Shown in pieces: positions 14,632 through 27,284 of a stretch of DNA of 64,000 nucleotides. A model generated the notes under the pieces. That model was not told the origin of the DNA, made no database searches, and saw nothing but the letters and a program-made list of their open reading frames with translations. The stretch's first letter is position 1. Every line of letters begins with the position of its first letter. The stretch spans positions 62,001-126,000 of the forward strand of contig NZ_BDAC01000014.1 of NCBI RefSeq assembly GCF_002091635.1. The letters run 5' to 3'. Made by a program: the position numbers and the translations under genes. This DNA comes from Pseudomonas indica NBRC 103045 (GTDB lineage Bacteria > Pseudomonadota > Gammaproteobacteria > Pseudomonadales > Pseudomonadaceae).

Positions 14632-14898
14632 TTACTGGCTGATCATCGGTGCATTCAGCTGTTGCAGGGCGCGATCGGCAATGGCGATGCATTCGGCATA
14701 GCGACCGTCGTCCTGGGCTTCTTCGGCCTGGTCCTTGAGATCTTCGACGACGTCTTCGAGGGCGCCGTCGGGATCGAGGCTTTCGATGGCCGCTTCGAGT
14801 TGCTCCAGCCGGCTTTCGCACACTTCGCTATCGCTGATGGCGAAGGCCGCCGGACTGGCCAGCAGCGTGGCTGCGATGAGCAAGGCAGCAGGTTGCAT
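14632..14898 (-). CDS. Small secreted helical protein, paralogue 3
   Basis: This 88-aa precursor has signal peptide MQPAALLIAATLLASPAAFA, then SEVCESRLEQLEAAIESL, helix LKDQAEEAQDDGRYAECIAI and ADRALQQL. Two Cys sit as in paralogue 2. It is strongly acidic after cleavage. GGAGGTG upstream of the ATG at 14898 is a strong ribosome-binding site. First of the three tandem genes. Probably periplasmic, with partner unknown. Confidence 0.78.
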   Translation of the reverse strand: MQPAALLIAATLLASPAAFAISDSEVCESRLEQLEAAIESLDPDGALEDVVEDLKDQAEEAQDDGRYAECIAIADRALQQLNAPMISQ

Positions 14899-15055
14899 GG
14901 ACACCTCCTCGTTCCGCTCCACCGGTCACACCGGCGGGGTGGAACCTCCTTGGGCCCGTAACGGATGGGCTTAAAAAAATGGACTGCGGCTGGCGGCAAG
15001 CGTTTCATTTTTCTGTCGCCAATGTCGGGACAGGAGAGCCGGGCAGGCGAAAAAA

Positions 15056-15073
15056 AGCCCCGCGAACGGGGCT
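15056..15073 (-). terminator. Terminator of lactate operon
   Basis: AGCCCCG/CGGGGCT with a CGAA loop, followed on the minus strand by seven T residues, lies 13 bp beyond the dld stop codon. A classic intrinsic terminator. Confidence 0.9.
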
Positions 15074-15085
15074 GAAAAGAGGGTG

Positions 15086-17919
<2,834 letters not shown>

Positions 17920-17923
<4 letters not shown>

Positions 17924-18591
17924 GCGTCCTCCAGGATCAGCACCACCAGATCTTTCGGGCCGTGGGCACCATAGGCCAGGACCTGCTCGATGTCGGCGGT
18001 CTTCGACGGCCCCGAGACCAGCAGGGCGTTGGTCGGCATGCCCTCGGCCCAGCGCTGCTTGCGCTGCACCTCGTAGAAGTTGTCGTGGATTTCGCTGGCT
18101 TTGAGCAGGGCGAAATGCACCGGCGGCACCAGGCTCATCAGGCGCGGCTCTTCGCGGGTCGGCCAGAGGATCAGGCTGCCGGTGGCGGCGATGGCGCCCA
18201 GGGTGCCGGTGAGGCTGGCAGGCGTGTCGTCGAACAGCTCGGCTTTCCATTCCTCGATGGGGCGGTCATAGGCCTTCAGACGGGGCAGGTCTTCGCGTCC
18301 GGCCCAGTGGGCGAGCAGTTTCTGACCGTGGGAGGTATTCGGCGCCATCAGCAGGCTGGGCAACTGGCGGTCGTGCAGCAGTTGCTCCAGCAGGGCCGGC
18401 CAGCCGGCAGCGGAGGTCAGGTGGATTTCCGTGTGCACGGCTTCCATCAACTGGCGCAGGCGGGCGATGCGTTGCTCCGGCGCGTAGGTCCACGGCTGGG
18501 TCAGCAGGCTTTCGTCGAATTCGTCGGCGATCGGCGTGGTGCCGGCCAGGCTGTTGCGCAGCTTGGCGAGGATGTTGGCTTTGGCGCTCAT
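17920..18591 (-). CDS. lldG: L-lactate utilisation protein LldG (LUD domain)
   Basis: This 223-aa LutC/YkgG-family subunit of the three-part iron-sulfur L-lactate dehydrogenase has the LUD-domain features GTLGAIAATGSLILWPT and PRLMSLVPPVHFALL, ending SGPSKTADIEQVLAYGAHGP. It overlaps lldF by 4 bp upstream and dld by 4 bp downstream, so it is translated as part of one coupled operon. The subunit has no cluster-binding Cys; its precise role in the complex is not settled in the family. Confidence 0.93.
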
Positions 18592-20048
18592 GGACGGTCC
18601 CCCTGTGTTTCACCCAGGTGCTCGCGGGCCAGCTCATGCAGCGAGCGAGCGGCCGGTTTCGGTGCGCTGTGATTCTGTGTCCAGGGCCCGATGTTGGAGG
18701 GCGTCAGGCCGCGCAGGCGAGTGGCGAAGAAGCTGAACGTGCGATACAGCGCCGGCGAGGTGTTGAGCAGGCGCCAGCCTTTCCACAACAGGCGTTCGCG
18801 GGGCGAGTACTTGCTGCCCTGGCCGCGCATGATGGGGTGTGGATCGTCCGGCGCCTTGATGTTTTCCTCGCGCAGGCGCCGCAGGATCGACGGAATCGGA
18901 ATCTTCACCGGACAGACTTCCCCGCAGGCGCCGCACAGCGAGGAGGCGCTGGGGTGGTCCGGTACCTTGTCCAGGCCGACCATGTGTGGGGTGATGATCT
19001 TGCCGATGGGGCCGGGGTAGACCTCGCCGTAGGTATGGCCGCCGACACGGGTGTACACCGGACAGTGGTTCATGCAGGCGCCGCAGCGGATGCAGTTCAG
19101 CGTCTGGCGCAGCTCGCCGTCGGCGAAGGCCTGGCTGCGGCCGTTGTCCAGCAGCACTAGGTGGACTTCCTCGGGGCCGTCCAGCTCGTGCGCCTTGCGC
19201 GGCCCGGAGATCATGTTGACGTAGGTGGTGATCGGCTGGCCCAGCGCCGAGCGGGTCAGTAGGGAGAGCAGCGGGACCACGTCGCGCAGGTTTTCCACCA
19301 CCTTTTCGATGCCGGTCACGGCGATGTGCACTGGCGGCACCGTGGTGGACATGCGGCCGTTGCCTTCGTTTTCCACCAGCAGCAGGGTGCCGGTTTCCGC
19401 CACCGCGAAGTTGACCCCGGAGACGCCGATGTCCGCTTCGAAGAATTTCTGCCGCAGGGTACGGCGGCCGATCTGGATAAGCTGGTCGACGTCCTTGGTG
19501 TACTCCACGCCGAGTTTGTCGTGGAACAAGGACGCGACCTGACCGGCGTTCTTGTGGATAGCCGGCATGATGATATGGGAAGGCTTCTCGTGGTCGAGCT
19601 GGACGATATATTCGCCCATGTCCGACTCCAGGCATTCGATGCCCTGGGCCGCGAGGACATGGTTCATTTCCATCTCTTCGCTGACCATCGATTTGCCCTT
19701 GATCACTTGCCGCGCCTCGTGAGCGCGGATGATCGAGAGGACGATGGCGTTCGCCTCGTCCACCGTTTCCGCCCAGTGCACGGTCACACCGTTGCGGGTC
19801 AGGTTGGTTTCCAGTCGTTCCAGCAGCTCGGGCAACTTCGACAGCGCCCGGGCGCGGACCCGGTTGCCCAGGGCGCGTAGCCGTTCGCGTTCGTCGGCGT
19901 CGCTGAAGGCGGTGGCCCGCTTGGTCATCAGCGAATCCATCGCGGTGCGGAAATTCCGCCGCAGTTGATCGTCGCCCAGCGCCTTGTGGGCCCTGGTCTT
20001 GAAATCGTCCTGGATCTGCAGGGTTGGGATGCGCGACAGGTCGTTCAC
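18588..20048 (-). CDS. lldF: L-lactate utilisation iron-sulfur protein LldF
   Basis: This 486-aa LutB/YkgF-family subunit has an N-terminal LUD domain (about 60-290) followed by two 4Fe-4S motifs, CIRCGACMNHCPVY (about 315) and CGACGEVCPVKIPI (about 365), and a C-terminal helical DUF3390-like tail. The start is GTG at 20048, overlapping the lldE TGA (GTGA); the N-terminus MNDLSRIPTLQIQDDFKTR is family-like, and no ATG fits. It transfers electrons from lactate oxidation towards the quinone pool together with LldE and LldG. Confidence 0.93.
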   Translation of the reverse strand: MNDLSRIPTLQIQDDFKTRAHKALGDDQLRRNFRTAMDSLMTKRATAFSDADERERLRALGNRVRARALSKLPELLERLETNLTRNGVTVHWAETVDEANAIVLSIIRAHEARQVIKGKSMVSEEMEMNHVLAAQGIECLESDMGEYIVQLDHEKPSHIIMPAIHKNAGQVASLFHDKLGVEYTKDVDQLIQIGRRTLRQKFFEADIGVSGVNFAVAETGTLLLVENEGNGRMSTTVPPVHIAVTGIEKVVENLRDVVPLLSLLTRSALGQPITTYVNMISGPRKAHELDGPEEVHLVLLDNGRSQAFADGELRQTLNCIRCGACMNHCPVYTRVGGHTYGEVYPGPIGKIITPHMVGLDKVPDHPSASSLCGACGEVCPVKIPIPSILRRLREENIKAPDDPHPIMRGQGSKYSPRERLLWKGWRLLNTSPALYRTFSFFATRLRGLTPSNIGPWTQNHSAPKPAARSLHELAREHLGETQGDRP

Positions 20049-20869
20049 GACACACCTCCGGTGCGTTGCCAGAGGAAACTGGCCAGGTGCTGGCCGCGCA
20101 GCGCTTCGTTCTGCTTCTCCAGGGCGCCGTTGATATTCATCAGGCAACCGCAGTCGGCACTGACCACCTGATGGGCACCGGAGCCTTTCAGGGCGCGGGT
20201 CTTGTCCAGCACCATGGCGCCGGAAATGTCCGGCATGCGCACGCTGAAGGTACCGCCGAAGCCGCAGCATTCGCTTTCGTGGTCATGCTCGACGCGTTCC
20301 ACCTGGCTCAATTGGGCGAGCAGGGCGCGGCCGTGCAGGTGTGTGTCCATCTCCCGGCGCGCACTGCATGACGTGTGCAGCGCCACCTTCACTGCCGGGC
20401 CGCGGTCGTGGAGTTCGACGCGGCAGACATGCAGGAGGAACTCGGCCAGTTCGTAGGTGCGTTCGGCCAGTGCCTGGACCTGGGCGAGGGTTTCCGGCTC
20501 GTCCTTGAACAGCTCGGGGTAATGGTGACGGATCATGCCGGCGCAAGAACCGGAGGGCACCACCAGCGGCCAGTCCTCGGCGAACAGCTTCAACTGGGCC
20601 CGCGCCACTTCCCGCGCTTCCTCGGTGTAGCCGGAGGTGTAGGCCGGCTGGCCACAGCAGCTCTGCCCCTGGGGAAAGCTGACGCGGATGCCTTCGCGTT
20701 GCAGCAGGCGAATCGCATCCAGGCCGGCGCTGGGGAAGAACAGGTCGATCACGCAGGTCCCGAACAGGTAGACCTGCGCGGGTTTCTGCGTCGGATAGCG
20801 ACGGGGTTCGGGCAGGGGCGGCGCAACGCGGGTGGCGTTCGGCGCGGCGTTGTAGAACAGCTCGCTCAT
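20045..20869 (-). CDS. lldE: L-lactate utilisation protein LldE (CCG domain)
   Basis: This 274-aa LutA/YkgE-family subunit has two cysteine-rich CCG domains. The motifs QSCCGQPAYTSG (about 70) and HESECCGFGGTFS (about 195), together with VPSGSCAGMI and SADCGCLMNI, ligate non-cubane iron-sulfur clusters. It has a slightly long N-terminus (about 30 residues before VYLFGTCVIDLFFP). First catalytic gene after the permease, 81 bp downstream of lldP. Confidence 0.93.
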   Translation of the reverse strand: MSELFYNAAPNATRVAPPLPEPRRYPTQKPAQVYLFGTCVIDLFFPSAGLDAIRLLQREGIRVSFPQGQSCCGQPAYTSGYTEEAREVARAQLKLFAEDWPLVVPSGSCAGMIRHHYPELFKDEPETLAQVQALAERTYELAEFLLHVCRVELHDRGPAVKVALHTSCSARREMDTHLHGRALLAQLSQVERVEHDHESECCGFGGTFSVRMPDISGAMVLDKTRALKGSGAHQVVSADCGCLMNINGALEKQNEALRGQHLASFLWQRTGGVS

Positions 20870-20950
20870 CGGCTTGGCTCCGGGTGGGCCCGGTTATCCG
20901 GGTGGTTCAATACGTCGCCCCGGCCGAAGCCGGGGTGACGTTCACGGTTA

Positions 20951-22645
20951 TCAGTGGCCAACCAGCGGGTCGGTCACGCCCAGCACATAGATCGCGATCA
21001 GAGCAACCAGGCCGGTGAAGAACACGTAGTACAGCGTCGGCCATACCGTCTTACGCAGGGTAGTCCCTTCGCGGCCGAGCAGGCCGACCGTCGCGGAGGC
21101 GGCTACCACGTTGTGGATGGCGACCATGTTGCCGGCCGCGGCACCGATGGCCTGCACAGCGACGATCAACGCACCGGAGATGCCCAGGCTATGCGCCACA
21201 CCGTACTGGAACTGGCTGAGCATCATGTTGCTCACGGTGTTCGAACCGGCGATGAAGGCACCCAGCGCACCGACGCTCGGCGCCAGCAGCGGATACACCG
21301 AGCCGACGCTGTCGGCCACGTAGCGAGCCATGGCGATGGGCATGCTCGGCAGGTCGGCGGCGTTAACTCCGGAGTTGATCAGGATGCGCACCATCGGCAC
21401 GGTGAACAGCAGCACGAATCCGGCGCCCAGCAGGACCTTGGTCGATTCGCCGACCGCCGCGCCCAGTTCGCGAACCTTCATGCCATGCAGGAAGAAAGTG
21501 GCGAGGACCACCGCGACAAGGATGCCGCCCGGCAGGTAGAGCGGCATGAAGTCGGCCTTGATGCCGGTTTCGCCGAGGATGTCCGGGAACACCACGATCA
21601 CGGATTTCAATGCGGCGCCCACTTCCGGGAACACGCGGCTGATCACCAGCAGGGCGCCGACCAGCACGTAGGGCAGCCAAGCGCGCAGGGTGCCGATGGG
21701 CTTGGCGGTCAGTTCGTCCAGCTTCATCTCGATGCTGCCCAGCCACTCGCTCGGCCACTCCTGGGCAGGTGCGAAATCCCAGGTGTTCTTCGGCACCAAG
21801 AAGCCGAAATGCGCGGCGGTGGTGACGATGGCCAGGCCCACTAGGCCGCCCAGCAGGGATGGGAATTCCGGGCCGAGGAACACGCCGGTGGCGACGTAGG
21901 GCAGGGTGAACGCCAGACCGGCGAACAGGGCGAACGGGAGGATCTCGAAACCGGCTTTCCAGCTTTTTTCCTTGCCGAAGAAGCGGGTCAGCATCAGCAC
22001 CATGATCAGCGGCATCACGGTGCCGACGATGGCATGGATGATTGCCACGTTGCTGGTGATCTGCTGCAGGAAGATGTCCCAGCTGGAGCCTTGTGCGGTG
22101 AGCTGCGAGCCGAGGGTGGCGGTGTCCAGGCCACTGTTGACGCCGATGATGATCGGCGTGCCGACTGCACCGAAGGAGACCGGCGTGCTCTGCACCAGCA
22201 TGCCGAGCAGCACGGCGGCCAATGCCGGGAAGCCGATGGCGACCAGCAGCGGCGCGGCGATTGCGGCCGGAGTGCCGAAGCCGGATGCGCCTTCGATGAA
22301 GCAACCGAACAGCCAGGCGATGATGATCGCCTGGACGCGGCGGTCCGGGCTGATGGTGGCGAAGCCGGCACGGATCGCGGTGATACCGCCGGAGTGCTTG
22401 AGAGTATTCAGCAGCAGGATGGCGCCGAAGATGATCCATAGAACGCCGAGGGTGATCACCAGGCCCTGTACGGTGGAGGCGAGAACCCGGTTGAAACTCA
22501 TGTCCCACACGTACAGCGCGATGCCGGCGGTGAGCAGGTAGACCAGCGGCATGGCGCGTCGGGCGGGCCAACGCAGGCCGATCAGCAGGACGGCGGCGAG
22601 CAGGATGGGCGAAAAGGCGAATAGGGCGAGCAGGCCGGAATGCAT
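20951..22645 (-). CDS. lldP: Lactate permease LldP
   Basis: This 564-aa inner-membrane lactate/H+ symporter of the LctP family has about 12-14 hydrophobic segments from residue 5 to 560. Characteristic are the early [19 protein letters not shown] loop and the late [19 protein letters not shown] segment. Length is usual. It is the promoter-proximal gene of the operon and diverges from lldR across a 321-bp region with a palindromic operator, so its expression is probably induced by lactate. Confidence 0.95.
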   Translation of the reverse strand: MHSGLLALFAFSPILLAAVLLIGLRWPARRAMPLVYLLTAGIALYVWDMSFNRVLASTVQGLVITLGVLWIIFGAILLLNTLKHSGGITAIRAGFATISPDRRVQAIIIAWLFGCFIEGASGFGTPAAIAAPLLVAIGFPALAAVLLGMLVQSTPVSFGAVGTPIIIGVNSGLDTATLGSQLTAQGSSWDIFLQQITSNVAIIHAIVGTVMPLIMVLMLTRFFGKEKSWKAGFEILPFALFAGLAFTLPYVATGVFLGPEFPSLLGGLVGLAIVTTAAHFGFLVPKNTWDFAPAQEWPSEWLGSIEMKLDELTAKPIGTLRAWLPYVLVGALLVISRVFPEVGAALKSVIVVFPDILGETGIKADFMPLYLPGGILVAVVLATFFLHGMKVRELGAAVGESTKVLLGAGFVLLFTVPMVRILINSGVNAADLPSMPIAMARYVADSVGSVYPLLAPSVGALGAFIAGSNTVSNMMLSQFQYGVAHSLGISGALIVAVQAIGAAAGNMVAIHNVVAASATVGLLGREGTTLRKTVWPTLYYVFFTGLVALIAIYVLGVTDPLVGH

Positions 22646-22775
22646 GGCAGGCCTCCGGTCAGGCGCGCAGAGAGCGCAGGGAAATTGGACGGGATGAAGC
22701 GGCGATAACGGCGGGCATGACCAGCATGTTGGAATACCTCGGCAGCCTTGTTGGAATTGTTGGTCTCGGTATGGG

Positions 22776-22800
22776 TGTAAATTGGTAATACCAATTTACA
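22776..22800. promoter_or_regulatory. LldR-type operator palindrome
   Basis: The perfect 10-bp arms TGTAAATTGG and CCAATTTACA flank TAATA. The core TTGG-TAATA-CCAA fits the FadR/GntR-subfamily site pattern and resembles the LldR sites known from other bacteria. It lies 131 bp from the lldP start and 167 bp from the lldR start. The rest of the 22646-22966 interval shows no gene. Confidence 0.82.
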
Positions 22801-22966
22801 AAACGGCTCGGCCAGGGTAAAAGCAGGGCTCCTGTGCTGTCAATTGCCGGGGCTACGACTTTGGTCGCGGTGTCGTCGCTTGTGTGCGTCGATGCTGCCC
22901 GATAGGCTTGCCGGCAAAGGGCGCGGCAGAGCGTCTGACAGTGGTCAAACCAGTAAGGGTGGGAAT

Positions 22967-23749
22967 ATGGAAGTCGGACAGGTTCGCCAGCGCCGTCTAT
23001 CGGATGACATCGTCGCGCAGCTGGAAACCATGATCCTCGAGGGCACGCTCAAGGCCGGCGAACGCCTGCCGGCGGAGCGGGTGCTGGCCGAGCAGTTCGG
23101 CGTGTCGCGCCCGTCGCTGCGCGAGGCCATCCAGAAGCTCGCCGCCAAGGGGCTGCTGGTCAGCCGGCAGGGTGGCGGCACCTATGTCGCCGAGTCGCTC
23201 GGCTCGACGTTCAGTGATCCGTTACTGCATCTGCTGGAGAACAATCCGGAAGCCCAGCGCGATCTTCTCGAGTTCCGCCACACGCTGGAAGGTTCGTGCG
23301 CCTACTATGCGGCGTTGCGTGCTACCGAGCTGGACCACCAGCGGCTGCGCGAGGCGTTCGAGGCGTTGCAGGATTGTTATGACCGCCACGGCAAGGTCAG
23401 CCGGGCCGAGGAGGGCGCCGCCGATGCGCGCTTCCACTTGGCGATCGCCGAAGCCAGCCATAACGCGGTGCTGCTGCATACCATCCGAGGCTTGTTCGAT
23501 CTGCTGCGGCGCAACGTGGTGACCAACATCGGTGGCATGTATGCCCAGCGCAGCGAAACCCGCGACATGCTGATGAGTCAGCATCGCGAGCTATACCAGG
23601 CGGTCATCGAAGGGCGGGCGGAAGATGCCCGGGCAGTTTCCAACCGGCACATTCACTACGTGCAGGAAGTGCTGGCCGAAGTACGAGAGGAGGCCCAGCG
23701 GGTGGCCCGGGCCCAACGCAGGGCTGAATTGGGAGCGGGCAAGCCATGA
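22967..23749 (+). CDS. lldR: GntR-family lactate regulator LldR
   Basis: This 260-aa FadR-subfamily repressor has a winged helix at about 6-75 (LSDDIVAQLETMILEGTLKA, AEQFGVSRPSLREAIQKLAA, QGGGTYVAE) and an all-helical FCD ligand domain at about 95-240 (FRHTLEGSCAYYA, DARFHLAIAEASHN, SQHRELYQAVIEG). The ATG at 22967 was chosen because the HTH follows at once; the frame is open to 22844, but those residues look non-coding. It likely binds the 22776-22800 palindrome and releases it with lactate. Confidence 0.93.
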   Translation: MEVGQVRQRRLSDDIVAQLETMILEGTLKAGERLPAERVLAEQFGVSRPSLREAIQKLAAKGLLVSRQGGGTYVAESLGSTFSDPLLHLLENNPEAQRDLLEFRHTLEGSCAYYAALRATELDHQRLREAFEALQDCYDRHGKVSRAEEGAADARFHLAIAEASHNAVLLHTIRGLFDLLRRNVVTNIGGMYAQRSETRDMLMSQHRELYQAVIEGRAEDARAVSNRHIHYVQEVLAEVREEAQRVARAQRRAELGAGKP

Positions 23750-23804
23750 GGCTTGCCCGCTCCGGCTAAATCGCGCCGCTTTTCTCGCCGCTTGCTGCTT
23801 GCCG

Positions 23805-24287
23805 CTATTCGTCCTTGCCCTTGGTCCGCATGGCGCGCTGGATTTCGCGGTCGGAATCCCGCTCTTTCTCGGTGGCGCGCTTGTCGAACTCTTTCTTGCC
23901 CTTGACCAGGGCGATTTCGCACTTGATCAGGTGCTTTTTCCAGTACAGCGACAATGCGACGCAGGCATAGCCTTTCTGCTGCACGGCACCGAACAGTTTG
24001 CCCAGTTCGCGCTTGTGCAGCAGCAACTTGCGCGTGCGGGTGGGGTCGGCGATGACGTGGGTGCTGGCGGTCTTCAGCGGCGTGATGTGGCTGCCGAGCA
24101 GCCAGGCTTCGCCGTCCTTGAGCAGCACGTAGCTGTCCACCAGTTGCGCCTTGCCGGCGCGCAGGCTCTTGACTTCCCAGCCGGCCAGGGCGAGACCGGC
24201 CTCGAACTTCTGTTCGATGAAATAGTCATGCAGCGCTTTTTTGTTCAGCGCGATGGTGCCCTGCGGATGTTTCTTTTGTTTAGCCAT
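23805..24287 (-). CDS. smpB: SsrA-binding protein SmpB
   Basis: This 160-aa OB-fold protein brings tmRNA (10437-10815) to stalled ribosomes. Visible are [47 protein letters not shown], the [11 protein letters not shown] segment and the basic C-terminal tail [20 protein letters not shown] that enters the mRNA channel. The ATG at 24287 gives the standard MAKQKK N-terminus. Confidence 0.97.
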   Translation of the reverse strand: MAKQKKHPQGTIALNKKALHDYFIEQKFEAGLALAGWEVKSLRAGKAQLVDSYVLLKDGEAWLLGSHITPLKTASTHVIADPTRTRKLLLHKRELGKLFGAVQQKGYACVALSLYWKKHLIKCEIALVKGKKEFDKRATEKERDSDREIQRAMRTKGKDE

Positions 24288-24455
24288 AGGGCGCGCATTA
24301 TAGGCAGTCGCCACGGCGCTGGCGACTGCCGCCGCGTCGTGATTTTCCACCGATTGATGCCAGTCGAGGGCAGGGCTGGAACCCCCATGGCTTGAGAGGC
24401 TTCGGCGAATCCCGGACAATGCGCGATCTTTTTTGCACGTGAAACGGGCGCGCAC

Positions 24456-25859
24456 ATGGCGAACGACAAGGTTTCCATCCATGGCTCATGGGCCAGCCGC
24501 TGGGTCTTCATCCTGGCGGCCACTGGATCGGCAGTAGGCCTGGGCAATATCTGGAAGTTCCCTTACATGACCGGCGTCTACGGCGGCGGAGCTTTCGTCA
24601 TGATGTACTTGGTGTGCATCGCGCTGGTCGGCATGCCGATCATGCTGGCGGAAACCTTGATCGGCCGACGCGGGCGGCAGAGCCCGGTGAACTCGCTGAA
24701 GAGCCTGGCGCTCGACTCCGGCGCCTCGCCACGCTGGTCCTGGGCTGCGCTGATGGGGATGGTCGGTGCCCTGCTGATTCTTTCCTTCTATAGCGTGGTG
24801 GCCGGTTGGTCGCTGGATTACATCGTCGGCATGGGGCGCGGGCAGTTCAACGGCATCAGCGCCGAGAACGCCGGCGCCAGTTTCGGCGGCCTGATCGGCG
24901 ATCCCTGGCGCCTGACCCTCTGGCACACCCTGTTCATGGTGCTGACGGGTTTCGTCATTGCCCGCGGGGTGGTGGCGGGTCTGGAGCGCAGTCTGCGCGT
25001 GATGATGCCGTTGCTGTTCGTGCTGTTGCTGATCCTCCTGGGCTACAGCTTCACCACCGGCCATTTCATGGAAGGGTTCCACTTCCTGTTCAGCTTCCAG
25101 CCGGAAAAAGTGCTGGACGGTGTACTCGCCGCCATGGGCCATGCCTTCTTCACGCTCAGCGTGGGGGTGGGCTCGATCATGGTGTACGGCTCCTACATGC
25201 CGAAGAAGGCATCCATCGGTGCCACCGTGCTGACGGTCGGTATCCTCGATACGCTGGTGGCGCTTACCGCGGGGCTGGCGCTGTTCCCGATCGTCTTCGC
25301 CGGCGGCATGGAGCCGGGTGCCGGGCCGGGGCTGATGTTCATCACCCTGCCGGTGGCCTTCGGCAACATCGCATTCGGCCAGGTCATGGGGACGGTGTTC
25401 TTCATCCTGGTCATGGTCGCGGCCTGGACGTCGTCGATTTCCATGCTCGAGCCGGCGGTAGCCTACCTGGTGGAACGCACCGGACGGAGTCGGACGCTGA
25501 TCACGTCTATCCTGGCGCTGTTGTGCTGGCTGGTGGGCATGGGGACGGTGTTCTCCTTCAACATCTGGAGCGAGGCCAAGTTCTTCGTTTTTGCCGTGGA
25601 CGGCTTCCATCTGTTCCAATGGGGCGCCGAGGGCGGAAAGAATTTCTTTGACAGCATCGACTACCTGACCAGTCGTATCCTGCTGCCGCTGGGCGGCCTC
25701 TCCTTCGTGCTCTTCGCCGGCTGGGTGCTTGGGCGCGATGCGGTTCGCGAGGAATTGGCGTTCCGGAGTCCCGTGCTGTTCTCGCTGGTCTACTGGTTGA
25801 TGCGGGTGGTGGCGCCCATCGGTGTGCTGGTGGTGTTTGTCGCCGAACTGACGAAGTAA
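24456..25859 (+). CDS. Sodium-dependent transporter, NSS/SNF family
   Basis: This 467-aa inner-membrane protein of the LeuT-like neurotransmitter:sodium symporter family has about 11 hydrophobic segments. The diagnostic TM1 unwound motif is [16 protein letters not shown] (about 25-40), and TM6/TM8 segments include [16 protein letters not shown] and [17 protein letters not shown]. Family members import amino acids or amines with Na+. The substrate cannot be told from sequence. It sits divergently from smpB and 7 bp before ratA. Confidence 0.92.
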   Translation: MANDKVSIHGSWASRWVFILAATGSAVGLGNIWKFPYMTGVYGGGAFVMMYLVCIALVGMPIMLAETLIGRRGRQSPVNSLKSLALDSGASPRWSWAALMGMVGALLILSFYSVVAGWSLDYIVGMGRGQFNGISAENAGASFGGLIGDPWRLTLWHTLFMVLTGFVIARGVVAGLERSLRVMMPLLFVLLLILLGYSFTTGHFMEGFHFLFSFQPEKVLDGVLAAMGHAFFTLSVGVGSIMVYGSYMPKKASIGATVLTVGILDTLVALTAGLALFPIVFAGGMEPGAGPGLMFITLPVAFGNIAFGQVMGTVFFILVMVAAWTSSISMLEPAVAYLVERTGRSRTLITSILALLCWLVGMGTVFSFNIWSEAKFFVFAVDGFHLFQWGAEGGKNFFDSIDYLTSRILLPLGGLSFVLFAGWVLGRDAVREELAFRSPVLFSLVYWLMRVVAPIGVLVVFVAELTK

Positions 25860-25866
25860 CCGAGCT

Positions 25867-26301
25867 ATGACGACGCATATCCAACGTTCCGCGCTTCTGC
25901 CTTACCCGGCCAGGGCGCTCTATGATCTGGTCAACGACGTGGCGAGCTACCCGGCGTTCCTGCCTTGGTGCTCGGCCAGCGAGGTGCTGGAGTCCAGCGA
26001 GACGGAAATGCGTGCGAGCCTGACGGTGGCCAAGGGCGGCCTGAGTCAGTACTTCGTCACCCGCAATATCCTGGAGCCGGGGCAATCCATCGTGATGAAC
26101 CTGGAAAATGGTCCGTTTTCCCATCTGCACGGTGTCTGGCACTTCAAGGCGCTGACCGAGAAAGCCTGCAAGATCAGCCTGGATCTCTCCTTCGATTACG
26201 CCGGGCCGCTGGTCAAGGCCACCCTTGGGCCGCTGTTCAACCAGGCCGCCAATACCCTTGTGGATGCCTTCTGCCAGAGAGCGAAACAACTCTATGGATA
26301 A
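25867..26301 (+). CDS. ratA: RatA-family START/polyketide-cyclase-like protein
   Basis: This 144-aa protein of the COQ10/RatA family starts with RSALLPYPARALYDLVNDVASYPAFLPWC and has the helix-grip pattern throughout, ending FNQAANTLVDAFCQRAKQLYG. RatA was described as inhibiting 70S ribosome association in E. coli, while the COQ10 relatives bind ubiquinone. Either role is possible. It overlaps rnfH by 8 bp, the usual ratAB arrangement. Confidence 0.9.
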   Translation: MTTHIQRSALLPYPARALYDLVNDVASYPAFLPWCSASEVLESSETEMRASLTVAKGGLSQYFVTRNILEPGQSIVMNLENGPFSHLHGVWHFKALTEKACKISLDLSFDYAGPLVKATLGPLFNQAANTLVDAFCQRAKQLYG

Positions 26302-26614
26302 TCGGAGCATTGCCGTCGAAGTGGTCTACGCCCTGGCGGACAAACAGAAACTGTTGCGTCTCACCGTGTCTTACGGCACCACGGTCCGCGAAGCGGCGCT
26401 ACGCTCGGGGCTGGATGCGCATTTCCCCGGCCTGGACCTAGCCAGCAGTCCACTGGGCATTTTCGGCAAGGCCGTGGCCAAGCCGGAGGATCGCGTCTTG
26501 GAGGAGGGGGAGCGGGTCGAGATCTATCGTCCGCTGATTGCCGACCCGAAGGAGGTGCGCAAGCAGCGCGCGGCCAAGGCGGCGAAGGCGAAGCAGGAAG
26601 AAGGCGGCGAGTGA
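26294..26614 (+). CDS. rnfH: RnfH-family ubiquitin-like protein (RatB)
   Basis: This 106-aa beta-grasp protein (UPF0125) has IAVEVVYALADKQKLLRLTV and the SPLGIFGKAV and LEEGERVEIYRPLIADPKEV motif, followed by a Lys/Ala-rich tail. The ATG at 26294 lies inside ratA, giving an 8-bp overlap. Role not established in the family. Confidence 0.92.
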   Translation: MDNRSIAVEVVYALADKQKLLRLTVSYGTTVREAALRSGLDAHFPGLDLASSPLGIFGKAVAKPEDRVLEEGERVEIYRPLIADPKEVRKQRAAKAAKAKQEEGGE

Positions 26615-26620
26615 GTCCCA

Positions 26621-26654
26621 TGAAAAAGCCCGGCGAAAATGCCGGGCTTTTTCA
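26621..26654. terminator. Bidirectional terminator, rnfH and bamE
   Basis: A 14-bp stem (TGAAAAAGCCCGGC/GCCGGGCTTTTTCA) with loop GAAAAT separates the convergent genes and supplies T-tracts on both strands. Confidence 0.9.
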
Positions 26655-26668
26655 TGAGCTCGCGTGGA

Positions 26669-27187
26669 TCACTGGGGATTGGTGTCCAGTGGCTCCGGAG
26701 TCGGAACCGGCACGGTCTCGACGTCGTCCACTTCGCGCTGGATCTGTTCCAGCAGAGAGCCCGGCTTGGCTGGTTCTTCGGTCTTGGGCCGCTCGGCTTT
26801 CGGTGTGACGGTGGTCTTGCCATCCTGCCCCAGGATCGCTTCGTCGCGGCTGACGCCGGGCATGAAGTCACCGGCGAGGCCAACCAGTTGATCGTTGCCG
26901 TCGAAAACCAGACTGACACGCTCCTGCTGACGCTGGCCACCGCCCGGCTGGATACTGTACAGGTAGTCCCAGCGGTTGGCGTGGAAAGTGTCGGTAATCA
27001 AGGGGTTGCCCATGATAAACCGCACTTGCCGACGGGTCATTCCAGGCCGCAACTGGTCTATCATGTCCTGCGTCACGACATTGCCCTGCTGAATGTCGAT
27101 TTTGTAAACCCCGGGGAAAGAACAGCCGGCGAGAGCCAGCAGCCCCGTCAGGCTAAGGCTGGTCAGCAAGAGCTTGGTGTTTTGCAT
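26669..27187 (-). CDS. bamE: Outer membrane assembly lipoprotein BamE (OmlA)
   Basis: This 172-aa lipoprotein has an N-terminal signal with lipobox LALAGC (Cys about 21). It then has [22 protein letters not shown] and [13 protein letters not shown], the SmpA/OmlA fold that helps the Bam complex insert outer-membrane proteins. A Pro/Glu-rich C-terminal tail extends beyond the E. coli length, as in other pseudomonads. The ATG at 27187 was chosen for the signal peptide. Diverges from fur. Confidence 0.94.
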   Translation of the reverse strand: MQNTKLLLTSLSLTGLLALAGCSFPGVYKIDIQQGNVVTQDMIDQLRPGMTRRQVRFIMGNPLITDTFHANRWDYLYSIQPGGGQRQQERVSLVFDGNDQLVGLAGDFMPGVSRDEAILGQDGKTTVTPKAERPKTEEPAKPGSLLEQIQREVDDVETVPVPTPEPLDTNPQ

Positions 27188-27284
27188 CGGTGGGAGACTT
27201 CCACTATCTTGGCTGGGCAACGTAAATTCCGATCATACCTGCATTGAAGGAAGCTGCGAAGCAGCATCCACGAGAAAGCCGACC

